DNA from: Membranipora membranacea
Lineage: Eukaryota > Bryozoa > Gymnolaemata > Cheilostomatida > Membraniporidae
DNA: 64,000 nt
Direction of reading: 5' to 3'
Assembly (NCBI GenBank): GCA_914767715.1
Contig: OU612074.1
Coordinates: 8,757,501-8,821,500 of the forward strand
Part shown: positions 12,353 to 22,708 of the stretch, piece after piece
Layout of the letters: every line of letters begins with the position of its first letter
Position numbering within the stretch: position 1 is the stretch's first letter
The notes under the pieces: model-generated
Databases searched by the model: none
Told to the model about the DNA's origin: nothing
Seen by the model: the letters and a program-made list of their open reading frames with translations, nothing else
Made by a program: the position numbers and the translations under genes

Positions 12353-15300
12353 TTATCTAGGAACTCCGCTAAACTCTTGGATTTTGGTGTAGCGGTTACT
12401 TCTGCCTTCAGAATCTCCAGCAAATACATTTTTACCTCTGTCCTGGCCATATCTGTGAGAGAGTAAGAGAGGATAGCTTGTGTTTAATAAGGTATCCATC
12501 AAAGGAATAGTTTTAGAGCTCAAACTTTTCGCAGGTAATTGGAATTGTCATTCAATTACCAACACATGCCAAGCACATATGTTGGTTGGATGGAATACCT
12601 CTACCAACAACTTTGAGTTTCAACTCACTTGAACTATTGCTTTCTTTGCAGGGTTTACATATTTTTAGAGGTTTTGAGTTCTGCAGTATTTATTTGGACC
12701 GGGAAACAGGGGGGGGGTGGTGTAACCTACACTTCCCCAGGATCCTAAAGACCAAGTCAGAAACACATCTGAAAGGTAGTCAGCTTAAACTAGTTTGATC
12801 AGCCTGCTAAGATTTGGCCACCATATGTAGATGCGCCTAAGAAAATTAGCAAAACTTACTTGTCGAGAGCGGAGTTCCTGCCAAATACTTTGGTGAGTGT
12901 TCTCATGTAGTTAGGATCGTTACCACAGCAAAGACCAATATAGTCTACACCAATCTCTTTACACTGATCGGCGAACCATGTCACTTCCTTGAGCGAGATG
13001 CTATGCTGAACCAAATCATGAGGATAACACGATTCTCCTGAAAAAAGAGGAAAATAATTCAAGTTTACAAAAAACATGTCGCCATCAGGGAGTTTGGTCA
13101 AAGCTCCCTATTGCCAAAGGCTTGGCCAATGTGATGGCTTGTGGCTGGGTGGAGTGGATCATCCAATCAATCAGAGCTAACATACTGGCATAGGCATAGC
13201 ATAGCATGCATAGCATAGCATAGCATAGCATACATGGGCTATACAATGAGTGATTATAAGTAGTTGTATTCTCTTTCATCATGCGGAGATAACTCTAACT
13301 AATTATTAGATATTTATGACTGTTGAGCAATCACTTCATTATTTTAGCTCTGGTTATCCTACCTGTGTCTATGTGAGTGAGCCGCTGGAAGTTTGGCTTC
13401 AAATCATCAGTTCTATAGCAAACTGGTAGACAAGCCAATGGAATCTGTAAAAAAAATTTTTGTAGGATTACTTAGAATCTTAACTTGATGGATGTTTTGT
13501 GGTATGTTATGATCGAGCCTGTCATGGTAAGCTTGTGTAGATAGGCGGGATATGATCATGAAGAGTTTTACCAGAGACTATAGATATTATTAGATACTAT
13601 CTATAGTCTCTGGTTTTACTTTATATCTTAAGTACTCATACTAAATTGACTCTACCGATCAGAGATGCGCATGATAAATAATAAATAACGTAATCTAAAT
13701 TTCAGTGTGTATTGATAACATAGCTCTGTCTGTCTCACCTTGACCTTTTCCTTGCACTTTTTGATAAGAGGAATCATAGTCCTAGGTCCTCTGCCACAGT
13801 TGAGACCCACGACATCGGCCCCCTCTGCTTCGAGACGGGTGAGAGCTTCTGATATCTCTATTCCATCAAAGGTGATACCATCAGCTCCAAAAGGGCATAT
13901 CGTTATCACAGCTGTGAAGCCTACAAACAAAGATAACGGCTAAATAAGTAGGACGGTTTAGGGGTTTAGGTACCCACCCATCGTTCTCAGAGACCCCTGG
14001 AAAGTTTTCGGCTATTATTGTTAGAACACATCCTTGATGTTAGAAGGAAGAGTATTGCCTTGATTGTCGTCTCTTTTTTGTTGTTGTTTTCAAACTCATG
14101 ACATGGTCTTATTTGTGAATTGCATTGATCGGTGTAAAATAAAGTTCATAATATATTGATAAGTAGGTGCTATCAGTATATTCTTCTATGTTTTTGTGAT
14201 TATCAGAGTTCTTTGAGTTTGAAATATCTACTAAATAAATAGGACAGTGAGAGTTTATCGTCACACAAATTATTCTTTTGTGTAAACCTTGAACCTTGTC
14301 GTTTGGGAGGAGGAAAGGATGTTGCTGTTTTTGTACTTTCTTCCAATGATGCTAGCAAGGTCATAATGTGTGAACCCATAAAAGACCTGTAATAGTGTTC
14401 ATGTTTACCTAATATGCAAACTTTCATGCAAATTATATATTTTAATTAGGAAAAGTTTGGTGTTGGTCACTCAGTAACAAAAGTACATTTATGGTTGCAA
14501 AGCTATTTTAGTAAATCTTTTTGATAATTTTGAATTTTGTTGGATGTGAGGGAAACATGCCCAACATTCCAAGATGTGACAATCCACAAGCAGAACTGTC
14601 AATCACTAGTCAGTATTTATAATCTTTGGCACTGTTGTGCGGGGACAACATAGCAGGGCCATACATTGTCTGTAGCAGTCAAAGTATATATACCGTATGT
14701 GACTGTGATATATATTGTTGAGAGAGGCTTGAAAGTGCAGATTGTCGGTTTTGTGTAAGGGGAAGATAACTAACAGGCATCACAGCAACTAGTGTATTTG
14801 TGGCAGATATATAAATCGTCAATAGTCAAAGAGTTGTTAGTATCAATTAATGACTCGTAGTTATTAAGTGTGCGGTTTGCGCTGATAATTGATTGCGTAG
14901 GGTGTCCCAAAAGATATAGTGGGTGGTCTTCCCCCATGACTATAATCGGGATCAACACATTGACTTTTATTGCTGAATCATCATTCCACTTGAGAATTAG
15001 GGCTAGGCCAGGTGTCAGGACCCACAGTTAATCTCTAAACATAACACTAGAACCAAGTGTACCCAGAGACTATAGATATAGTCTCTGGAGTACCGCTCTG
15101 TTCTAAACTGGTTAAGACCGCTTACAGTACGTTTAGATTAGCTCAACTCTCACTAAGTCTTATCTTTTTGGCTACTTACCAAATTTTTTGAGTATTTTGA
15201 GAGCTAGCGAAGCCTCTCCGTAGTCCCAGAAAGTCTCAGCGATCATGTAATCTACACCGGCCTCTTTAGCCCATCGGCACTGCTCCTGTAATATACGATA

Positions 15301-18300
15301 ATGATAAAAAACAAGGACAAGGGGAGTCTCTAACCATGAAACTACATAATACAGGAGATTGGTATACAATTATCATCCCGTTCTCGCTAGAAACCTTAAT
15401 TAAGCTAGGCTTGAACCTGTACTCACTTCAAGGTCCAAAATCTATAGATTTGGGATCAGTGTGAATATATCATATTAATACCTACCAAAATATTAAAATG
15501 GAATCACTATACCAGTTACAGCTTGGTCATCGACTAGTTCGATTGGTTTATTATTTATTACACAATATGGACCAGACATTTCATCACACCTTCTCAGCAT
15601 GTTACAGATAGCAGCATGTCTTACGGTGTAAATGACGTAAAGTGTAATAGGAAAGTTAAGTGAAGTCACTGTGACTTGGCAGTATTCTCTAGCCTTGTAG
15701 CTGGCTACCCCAAAACAATAAATGTAGCTGTGTGACATGGCAATATTCTGTATGCGCTAAATTTCAAGTCCATTCCAAAAACATCTATTGCTCTGTAACG
15801 CTGTCGACTTATGTACTCAAAAGACAGAGTACTGCTGGAATCTGGTTCTACCATTATCTCTTTTATCAATTCTTAAAAGTAAGCATTGTCTTGTCGATGA
15901 GAGGCGTGTGACTTCTAACAACACACCTTCCAGAGTGTGCGTACTAGCCTTGTCATGCTAGTTGGATGCGACGCAAGGCCATTTGTGTACATTTTCTGGG
16001 TTCGAAACGGGAACCTTTTCCTCAACCTGACCAAAGCAAACAGTTTTATCTTGATCATCTCTTATTTTTCTTCCAAGAGAAATTTATGTTGGCTTCTTGC
16101 CAACAGACCTAATCATTGTTATCTCAATGCTTTGTTTGTATTTGCGCCAGTTTGTCCGGTATAATGTTTAGTTGGAGAAAGCCATTCATGATTGGCTAAA
16201 AGCTATGACGCCCCTTTTTAACCGAGATTGTATTTGAACGATACTAGCGCTTGAGGTTTGATATGTACTTGTGATCATGCTGTTTTGGCATGATATTTTA
16301 AGCTAGACTTTCACAACACAAATCGAAGCAAAAAATGACCAATCCAGTGTGCAATTTAACATAATCTTCTAAATCCAGACAACGCATTTATTTCAATTTT
16401 TTGTTTTGATTAATTAGTTTGAATAAAAACTAGTTTTGAAAGGGATAACAATAATCGTTATCCCTTTCAAAACTAGTTTATATTTAAAATTAAATCAATA
16501 GAAATAAAACATTGTGTATTTTGTGTAAAAACTGCAGTATCAAGTCGGTAATTTGTTGGTGTGAGTTTTCGAACTCTGTCAGATTGGAGGTGAATATTTG
16601 GGATGAGGCTGTGTTATGGTGTTTGGTAATCAACCACATACCTACCAAATGGATGGATTGTGTTTTATAACGGAACACCATGACTCAGCGAATCCTTGTA
16701 ATGTAGGTATTGATGACTTGCATCTTCAAAGTCTCTAGGTTAATGGAATTTTGATGAGGGATCACCAGAATCCACCCACCCACATACATTGAGTTAAAAC
16801 ACCATTCAATAACAGGATTATCCTGATTTTAAAAACAATAAAAAACAGCTTAATCATAATTAAGCATTATTATATAATGGGCTAGGTTAATCAGCTGTGT
16901 GGTAGCCTGGCCACTCAAACCAGAAAAAGGGCCGCCTGTGAAAAGACTGAGACAAGCCTTGTCACGGTCGGCCACTTTTATTGTTTTCGGGGTTGGTACA
17001 AGGCACTGCCCAATCAAGCCAAGTTAATTAAAATGGACGACATTCTTACTGTGAACATGGCTACGCATGCATCGATGGTCTCCTGGTTGTTGGGATCCCA
17101 CAGGTTACTGTTGCACAGTCCACCGGCAAAGAACTTGTTATTTTTCCTGGCGACATCTTTAGCTATGCTCAGTGCAGTCTTGTTGATCTTCTCAAGTTCA
17201 TCTTCCCGCCCGATATCTTTCATCTTCTGTCGATGGGCATAGTACTGTGATGAAAGAAAATATTTGGAAGTTTTAAATATAACTATCCAATACAAGTGTG
17301 GTTTCAATATTGCATCGCATAGGGTGCATCTAGATCAAGTTTGATCCATGTGCCTGCATTTGGAGTTGCTCCCGAACCACTGGTCATGCCGCAGTGACCA
17401 GTAGAAGGGAGCAACTGGAAAATGTTGTCTAAAGAAACCGTTTTAATTTTTGTTAGCCTTTCAAGGTAATACTGTTGAAAATTTCAACAGTTTCTTTGGA
17501 CAACTTTTGATTTTGGCAACAGCATTGGACAGGCTGAACATTGGCCTGTTTTGCAGTAATACAATTGTGGCAGGGTGGAAACGGCTAGACATTATATAAT
17601 ATGTGAATTTATGTGGGTCTTTTTGATACGAACACTACTCTTGTCAAAGACCTGTCAAAGGTCTCTTATCTTCATTGGTTCATAAATTGATGACCTCATC
17701 AATAATGTTTGGATACAGCTATTATTAGCGTAAATAGAGATAAACATTTGCAGCATATCACTCGAACCAGACCAATCCGGAATCACCCGCATTTTTGATA
17801 TGTCCAGGGTATAGAGTACTTAACAATGGTGGTGCAAAATCTAGGTACATATCGCATTGAGATAATACTGCTAGTCATGTGCTAAAAAAGATTGTTTACT
17901 TTTGACTGGTCTCAGGCTAAAATGTATTTAACTACTTTTTAGGTGTTGTTATCATTGTTTGGTCATAGGATTACCTTGAATAGGATCTGGCCATCATATA
18001 ACGTTGACTAAGGAACAAGAGAAAAACAAATTGCAATCACTGCAGATTCGGGATTTAGTTTCCACACACATTTTCCCTACCACCTTGATTTTGCTGAGTT
18101 GCCTTGTACAGTCAGGCCAATGTATTTATAATTTTTGGTCAGGCCACATTTTATCAGTAAGAATTATGTCAACCATTCAATCCTGTCAGCATTCAAGTAG
18201 GCATTTGTAACTTTATGTATGTTATGTAATCGAGGATATGTGGTGAGGTTTATTAAGGTGACAGATCACGTCACTCTGATAACCGACTTATTAAATTTGG

Positions 18301-21300
18301 AGAAGCATGAAATAAATTTTAGTGTAAAACCTGATGAAGTAGGTTAAAACTAACGTCACCAGTGCAAAGGGTTATATAATAAGTCAAGCCAGTCCAACAT
18401 CATTGTTTTGTTGGCCTCAAATGATGATACATTTGGTTCAGCCAATAAATCATTCCCCTCAGAATCTTTCACCCCCCACTCTCCTCTAGCTTGATGCCAC
18501 CAAATCAGTAAAGGGCAAGTGCATCAGTTGAAGTAATTTTGGTCATGCTGTATTGCAAACAACAAGAAGATAGCGTAACGTAACGTTATGTATGTTACAT
18601 AACCGTTATGTATGTTATATAACCATCGCGTTTGACATTACTCTGTGTTTGACATTACGTAACTTTATTGCCACAATGATGCCAACACCATCATTGTTTT
18701 CATTATCATTGGTGAGAAAGTACCATAAGACTGTATTATTACACCTGAATATTGATGATCATACCTAACCATTTGACCCAAGGAAGATAAAACTCTCTGG
18801 ACCATAATGAAAATGACACACAAATATAGTGTGTGGGTGTGCTGTTATTTCGCCATGAAAGTTATGCCATATCTTTCCTCAGCTAAAGCATTCAAAATCC
18901 TATTTGGTCCTTTATTTATAGTTTGATTGTTCAAATCAAGAAAATAAAGGGCATCCAGAATTATTTTCTATTTTAATCAAATTAACCCAAAAATAATAAA
19001 TTTTTCTGAAGTTCATACTAAGTTGCATTCCCCTAATACTATCACGGAACATTCCCAGTTTTTGTAATCAAATAACACAACACCTATAACAAGACTAGGC
19101 TAGGGTCTCGTGTGTTTGTAACTTTTATCCAGCTCACCTGATGTTTGTCACTTCACTAGATCTTTAGCCCATTAGACACTTTAATAATTTAATGTTAATT
19201 GAGATTGACTTGTTTAGGTAATTATACAGGCTGTTAAAATTTTTGATGATGAATGTCCTCAGCGCATGACGTTACTGAGACACTAATTGAACACTTAAAA
19301 CAGCAAAGGCATTTACTCAGAGTAAGACCACTTTTGTTGTTCATTTATTGAAAGTTGACTTTTTTTAATCTTTTCCTCAATAAGGCAATAAGTTTTTAAA
19401 CCCTTTATACACACTAATTTGATAAACTGTACAGTCATTCAGGGACGTGGTTCTAATTTCCCATCATTCAGAAGGTTTCTATTTCTGCTAAGCTGAAGCT
19501 GTTCAATGCCATTTTATTTTATAACATTAATTGATGGAATAAATACAATGGATGGTAACCATATAGACTTAATAATATCATTAAGTCTATTATGATAACC
19601 AGTTCCTCTAGTTAACCGCACATTCGTGTGACCGATTTTCATAATATTTAGTCTATATTAATGAATGGTACATTATGGTTAGTCTAGTGTAGGCTATGCG
19701 ATGGGCACATAGCAATGATAGTTCTTTTTTAAATTGAAAAAAACCGTCAACTAAACCAGACAGACTAAGAGGCTAAAGCCAAGCTAAGTTATGGATAACA
19801 ATGCAAGTTGATTAAACGCAAACCCTGGAAAGTTGCAAACCTTGCATGACTTGCCAAAAAAAGAATAGCTTATTAATTGTTATGTATAATTAATATGTAT
19901 AATCCATTCAAGTTAATCAGGATATGGAATTTCACAATAGTTATCTGTCTGATGACGGGATAAGCTTAGTCACTAGCCAGCTGTTTTATTTGATTTCAAA
20001 AGCTCAAATTTCAGGCACTGTGATAATATGAGTCAACTTTGAACAGGATCTGATAATCTCTTACAATCTGTGCCAAGAAAATGAATATTTGTTGCTTTTT
20101 GTGGTTCTGTGTGACATACAATGGGTTATTCTTATTTGATTTTATAAACTGTAACAGCTGCGACTCAACTTTGAACAGGACTTGATTATCTCCTATAATC
20201 TGCGCCAAGAACCAGCACCAGGAAAAGAAATGTATTGTTCTGCCTGATGTACGATGGGTTATTCCTAGAAAATTGACATATAAAATCTTGGTCTTGATAT
20301 AAATTTGTTTAGCTGGTGAATTGGCCTGATAATATTCCTGAATCAACTGGCTTTGCAAACTGATAAAATTTTATAATCTGTTATGAATAAACCATTGGAT
20401 GTCACCAGCACCAAAGAAGCAACAGATAATCGACATAGATATCTCTGTCTTGCCAGAAATGTGTTTAGCTGGTGAATTGGCCTGATCGCTTATTATTAAT
20501 TTTTATTGACTGGATTAGATTTGCAATTTTTCTTCTGTGGTGATGGCTGATGGATACTATAGTTACTGGCTTTGTGTGGCAGATTTTTAGGGGTTTTGGC
20601 AGTCTGGAAAGACTGCTGCTCTTTGCTAAGTTTCCATCATGTCATGATGAATGAAGTCTCTTGATATTACCCATGTCATCATTAATTTTTCAATTCAGAT
20701 GAATGTGCTATCCCCGGTTGCAATTGGCTGTCAATTACTACTTCTGGCTGTTGCAGAAGATTTTAACATTATATTCATCCCATCAAGGATTTGATGAGGC
20801 TTTATCTGAGCAAGGAGTTAGTCCCTCTAACTCCTTGATCTGAGCAGAACTAGGGTTTCAGTTTTCATTGTTATTGGCAAAGCCAATAACCAAGACTAAG
20901 TTTTGTCCAGTTTGCCTGCAGACAGGCACGGTGGCAGTGACTTATCAGTGTAAGGGCATAACACTTGAATGCAGGCAAACTGGATCAAACTTGATCCACC
21001 GATTGTCATACCAAGTACGTATTGGTGTAAATGAACCCACCAACAATGCATGTGTTATATTTTAAAATGTTCCAGAGAATAGCTTGAAAAGTGCATAGTC
21101 ATTGTGGTCAATGTCATCAAATCCTTCAATGTCAATATTTACATTTTCTATCGACCTTTAGGGCAGTGAACTTTTTTACTGGCAATAATGGCACACAGCA
21201 GAAGCGTGATAGAGTTTGTGGTTTATTTTACGATTTTCAAGTGGTTATTAAAGCACACATTTTACAGAAATAGACATTCATCAGCAACTCACTGGTCTGA

Positions 21301-22708
21301 TCAAAATTTAATCTTGACGTTGAAAATATTAATCGGCGATTGATGCAGTTATGATAGAAAGTGCATGAGGCCAAGCAAGATGTGTGCATATTAAAGGTTT
21401 ATGTTTTTGTTTGTGGTATAGAGCTATTTAAATTATGAGAGACTGTCAAATCTCTCATTGCTTTGCTAGATGGAAAGAAAAGATCATTTTGTCCTACGTT
21501 GGTCCTACATAGCTCCTAGTGACATAATACGTAAATCCTACATACCATCGCTAAATCAAATCGAAGACAATTTTCCGGCTTTCCATTTGTTCCAATTCTA
21601 CGAAACTCAGAATGCAGGCAAATTTGATTATACGCCTTTTATCGCTTTCAGCTTTCAAAATTTTTCCAAACTGTCAGTGAGTTGCTATGACTTACAGTAA
21701 ATGCCTGCACCACATCGCTTCCAGCGTCCACAAACTCTTGACTGAGAGCCTTGACCATTTCTGGATGGTCAAGGACAACTTCCGGCACGTTACTACCGGC
21801 CTTTACGCGACCACGTCTGATGAACTCAAACAGGTAACCCTCAGCAATGACCAGTTCTGACCGTGATTTCAGATGCGCTACTAAGTCTGCAAACACATAG
21901 AGCATGTAGTATTATGATAATGCAACTTACTGTGAAAGCCTGAACGACATCGGACCCGGCGTCTACAAACTCTTGATGGACGGCCTTCACAGCATCAGGA
22001 TGATCGAGTACAACTTCGGGCACAAGGCTACCGGCCCTCAATCTGCCACGTCGGATAAACTCAAACAGATAACCTTCTGCTATAATCAGCTGACCGTTTG
22101 TCTTCAAGTGTTCCGTTATATCTGCAAGGCAGCAAAGAAAAATGTGATCCTCTTATGCAACGGAAACATCACATCTCATTGACTTCGCTGGATATGACAG
22201 CATTAAAATTAGTCTAAGCGCTCGGACAGCTCCAATGAGAGTTAGTGGCATTACATAATCAACCACTACTAATGAGTTATTGATAATGTAATGCCGCTAA
22301 CTTGTGTTGAAGCCGGCTGAGCACTTGACTACATTAAAATGAAACAGTATTACTAACCCATCATGCAGTTATATCCAAAGCCAGCTTTCAAGTTCAAAAA
22401 TACAATTCCGTTATCCAGTCTACATATATTTTTGCTGTTTCAACTCGATGCCATCAAAGATTGACCTGACCGAGATAATTAACCACTATTGTCGAGTTGA
22501 TAACTGTAGGCAATAATACACTGTTACTCTTAGTGTTATTGTTCTTATTGGTCAGCAAGAATACCTTAGCCTCTTACCCCTAGGCATCTAGCCAACAACA
22601 ACTGAAAATCAATATTATTTCCATTCAGGATAACAAAAGTTATGCACTAACTTACATAACTAATTGGTTTGAGTCTAATAAGCTAAGCTTTAACCTACCC
22701 TTAGCCAT
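12353..22708 (-). CDS. BHMT-like: betaine-homocysteine S-methyltransferase-like enzyme
   Basis: A zinc-dependent homocysteine S-methyltransferase-fold enzyme; the family moves a methyl group to homocysteine to make methionine in the cytosol. Exons: 22708-22699, then 22121-21931 (2a) or 21886-21696 (2b), 17244-17050, 15285-15180, 13920-13739, 13444-13363, 13037-12860, 12452-12353. With one version of exon 2 the coding length is 1044 nt, 347 residues (human BHMT has about 400). Seen: [13 protein letters not shown] (exon 2), [11 protein letters not shown] (exon 4), GLNCGRGP with Cys209 and GLCCGNDP with Cys292-Cys293. These match the three zinc-binding Cys of the family (NC.. and GG/LCCG). The ten-base first exon (ATGGCTAAGG, then GTAGGT) is inferred from phase and gives MAKD with either exon 2. 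The donor of methyl groups is not shown by sequence; betaine is likely from the family. The C-terminus lacks the long tail of mammalian BHMT. Confidence 0.88.
13192..13232. repeat. ATAGC pentanucleotide microsatellite
   Basis: About eight units of CATAG in a row, one interrupted (TGCATAG), in the intron between exons 6 and 7 of the methyltransferase gene. Confidence 0.85.
13571..13613. repeat. short palindromic element, copy 1
   Basis: CCAGAGACTATAGATA (13571-13586) is perfectly inverted at 13598-13613 with an 11-base loop. The same arms form a tighter palindrome at 15063-15088, so this is a dispersed hairpin rather than a chance one. Confidence 0.65.
14065..14165 (+). mobile_element. 5'-truncated 3' end of a non-LTR retrotransposon
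   Basis: The stretch shares ACATGGTCTTATTTG, GCATTGATCGGTG and AAAGTTCATAATAT in the same order and spacing with 42555-42620, which lies just behind the reverse-transcriptase relic at 41434-42515. That is the pattern of a 5'-truncated copy of the same element. It sits in the intron between exons 4 and 5 of the methyltransferase gene. Confidence 0.65.
15063..15088. repeat. short palindromic element, copy 2
   Basis: CCAGAGACTATA, a two-base centre, then its perfect inversion TATAGTCTCTGG. Related to 13571-13613. Confidence 0.65.
16427..16479. repeat. perfect 23-bp hairpin
   Basis: The arm at 16427-16449 (begins AAACTAGTTTTGAAAGGG) is perfectly inverted at 16457-16479 around a 7-base loop. Weaker pairing carries on outside to about 16407 and 16497. 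It lies in the intron between exons 3 and 4 of the methyltransferase gene and looks like a young MITE or solo foldback. Confidence 0.75.
17331..17416. repeat. hairpin with the TAGATCAAGTTTGAT end
   Basis: It begins TAGATCAAGTTTGATCC, the same end as the foldback at 56458-56545. Inside, AGTTGCTCCC (17364) pairs with GGGAGCAACT (17407), and ACTGGTCA pairs with TGACCAGT. Confidence 0.55.
20031..20275. repeat. two-unit tandem duplication, about 131-bp period
   Basis: TCAACTTTGAACAGGA followed by CTTACAATCTGTGCCAAGAA (copy 1, 20032-20079) recurs diverged at 20164-20211, and ATGGGTTATTC recurs at the same offset. A separate direct repeat, GTTTAGCTGGTGAATTGGCC, occurs near 20308 and 20463. The ORF 20011-20358 is a by-product of this duplication. 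It lies in the big intron of the methyltransferase gene. Confidence 0.6.
20907..20997. repeat. hairpin ending in GGATCAAACTTGATCC
   Basis: CCAGTTTGCCTGCA (20907-20920) is inverted at 20970-20983 and followed by the palindrome GGATCAAACTTGATCC. The same join of CAGGCAAA(C)TGGATCA and TTGATC is seen near 34636-34665 and 59622-59645, so this is a dispersed family. Confidence 0.6.
21696..22121 (-). other. tandem alternative exons 2a and 2b of the methyltransferase gene
   Basis: Exon 2a is 22121-21931 and exon 2b is 21886-21696. Both are exactly 191 nt, start and end in the same phases, and code for aligned 64-residue segments that agree at 49 positions by my count. Only 44 bases lie between them. 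If both were joined, the second would be read ACT TAG, an immediate stop; if both were skipped, the frame would shift. Only one can be used in a full-length message. They cover the first beta strand and helix of the barrel, from the IAEGYLFEF motif to DVVQAFT. Confidence 0.88.
22214..22327. repeat. hairpin MITE with AAG(T/C)GCTC ends
   Basis: GTTAGTGGCATTACATAATC (22241) pairs with GATAATGTAATGCCGCTAAC (22282) with two mismatches; the outer AAGCGCTC pairs with GAGCACTT. Outer ends of the type AAGTGCTCAAAC recur at 48220-48232 and 48331-48345. It lies in the intron between exons 1 and 2a. Confidence 0.6.

Noticed and set aside
12217-12450. 77-codon minus-strand ORF starting [10 protein letters not shown]
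   Set aside because: It is a wrong-frame reading of the last methyltransferase exon. The phase from the previous exon gives [20 protein letters not shown] and a TAA at 12353.
13192-13232. CRISPR-like repeated array
   Set aside because: The repeated CATAG is a simple microsatellite without spacers, in an animal gene intron.
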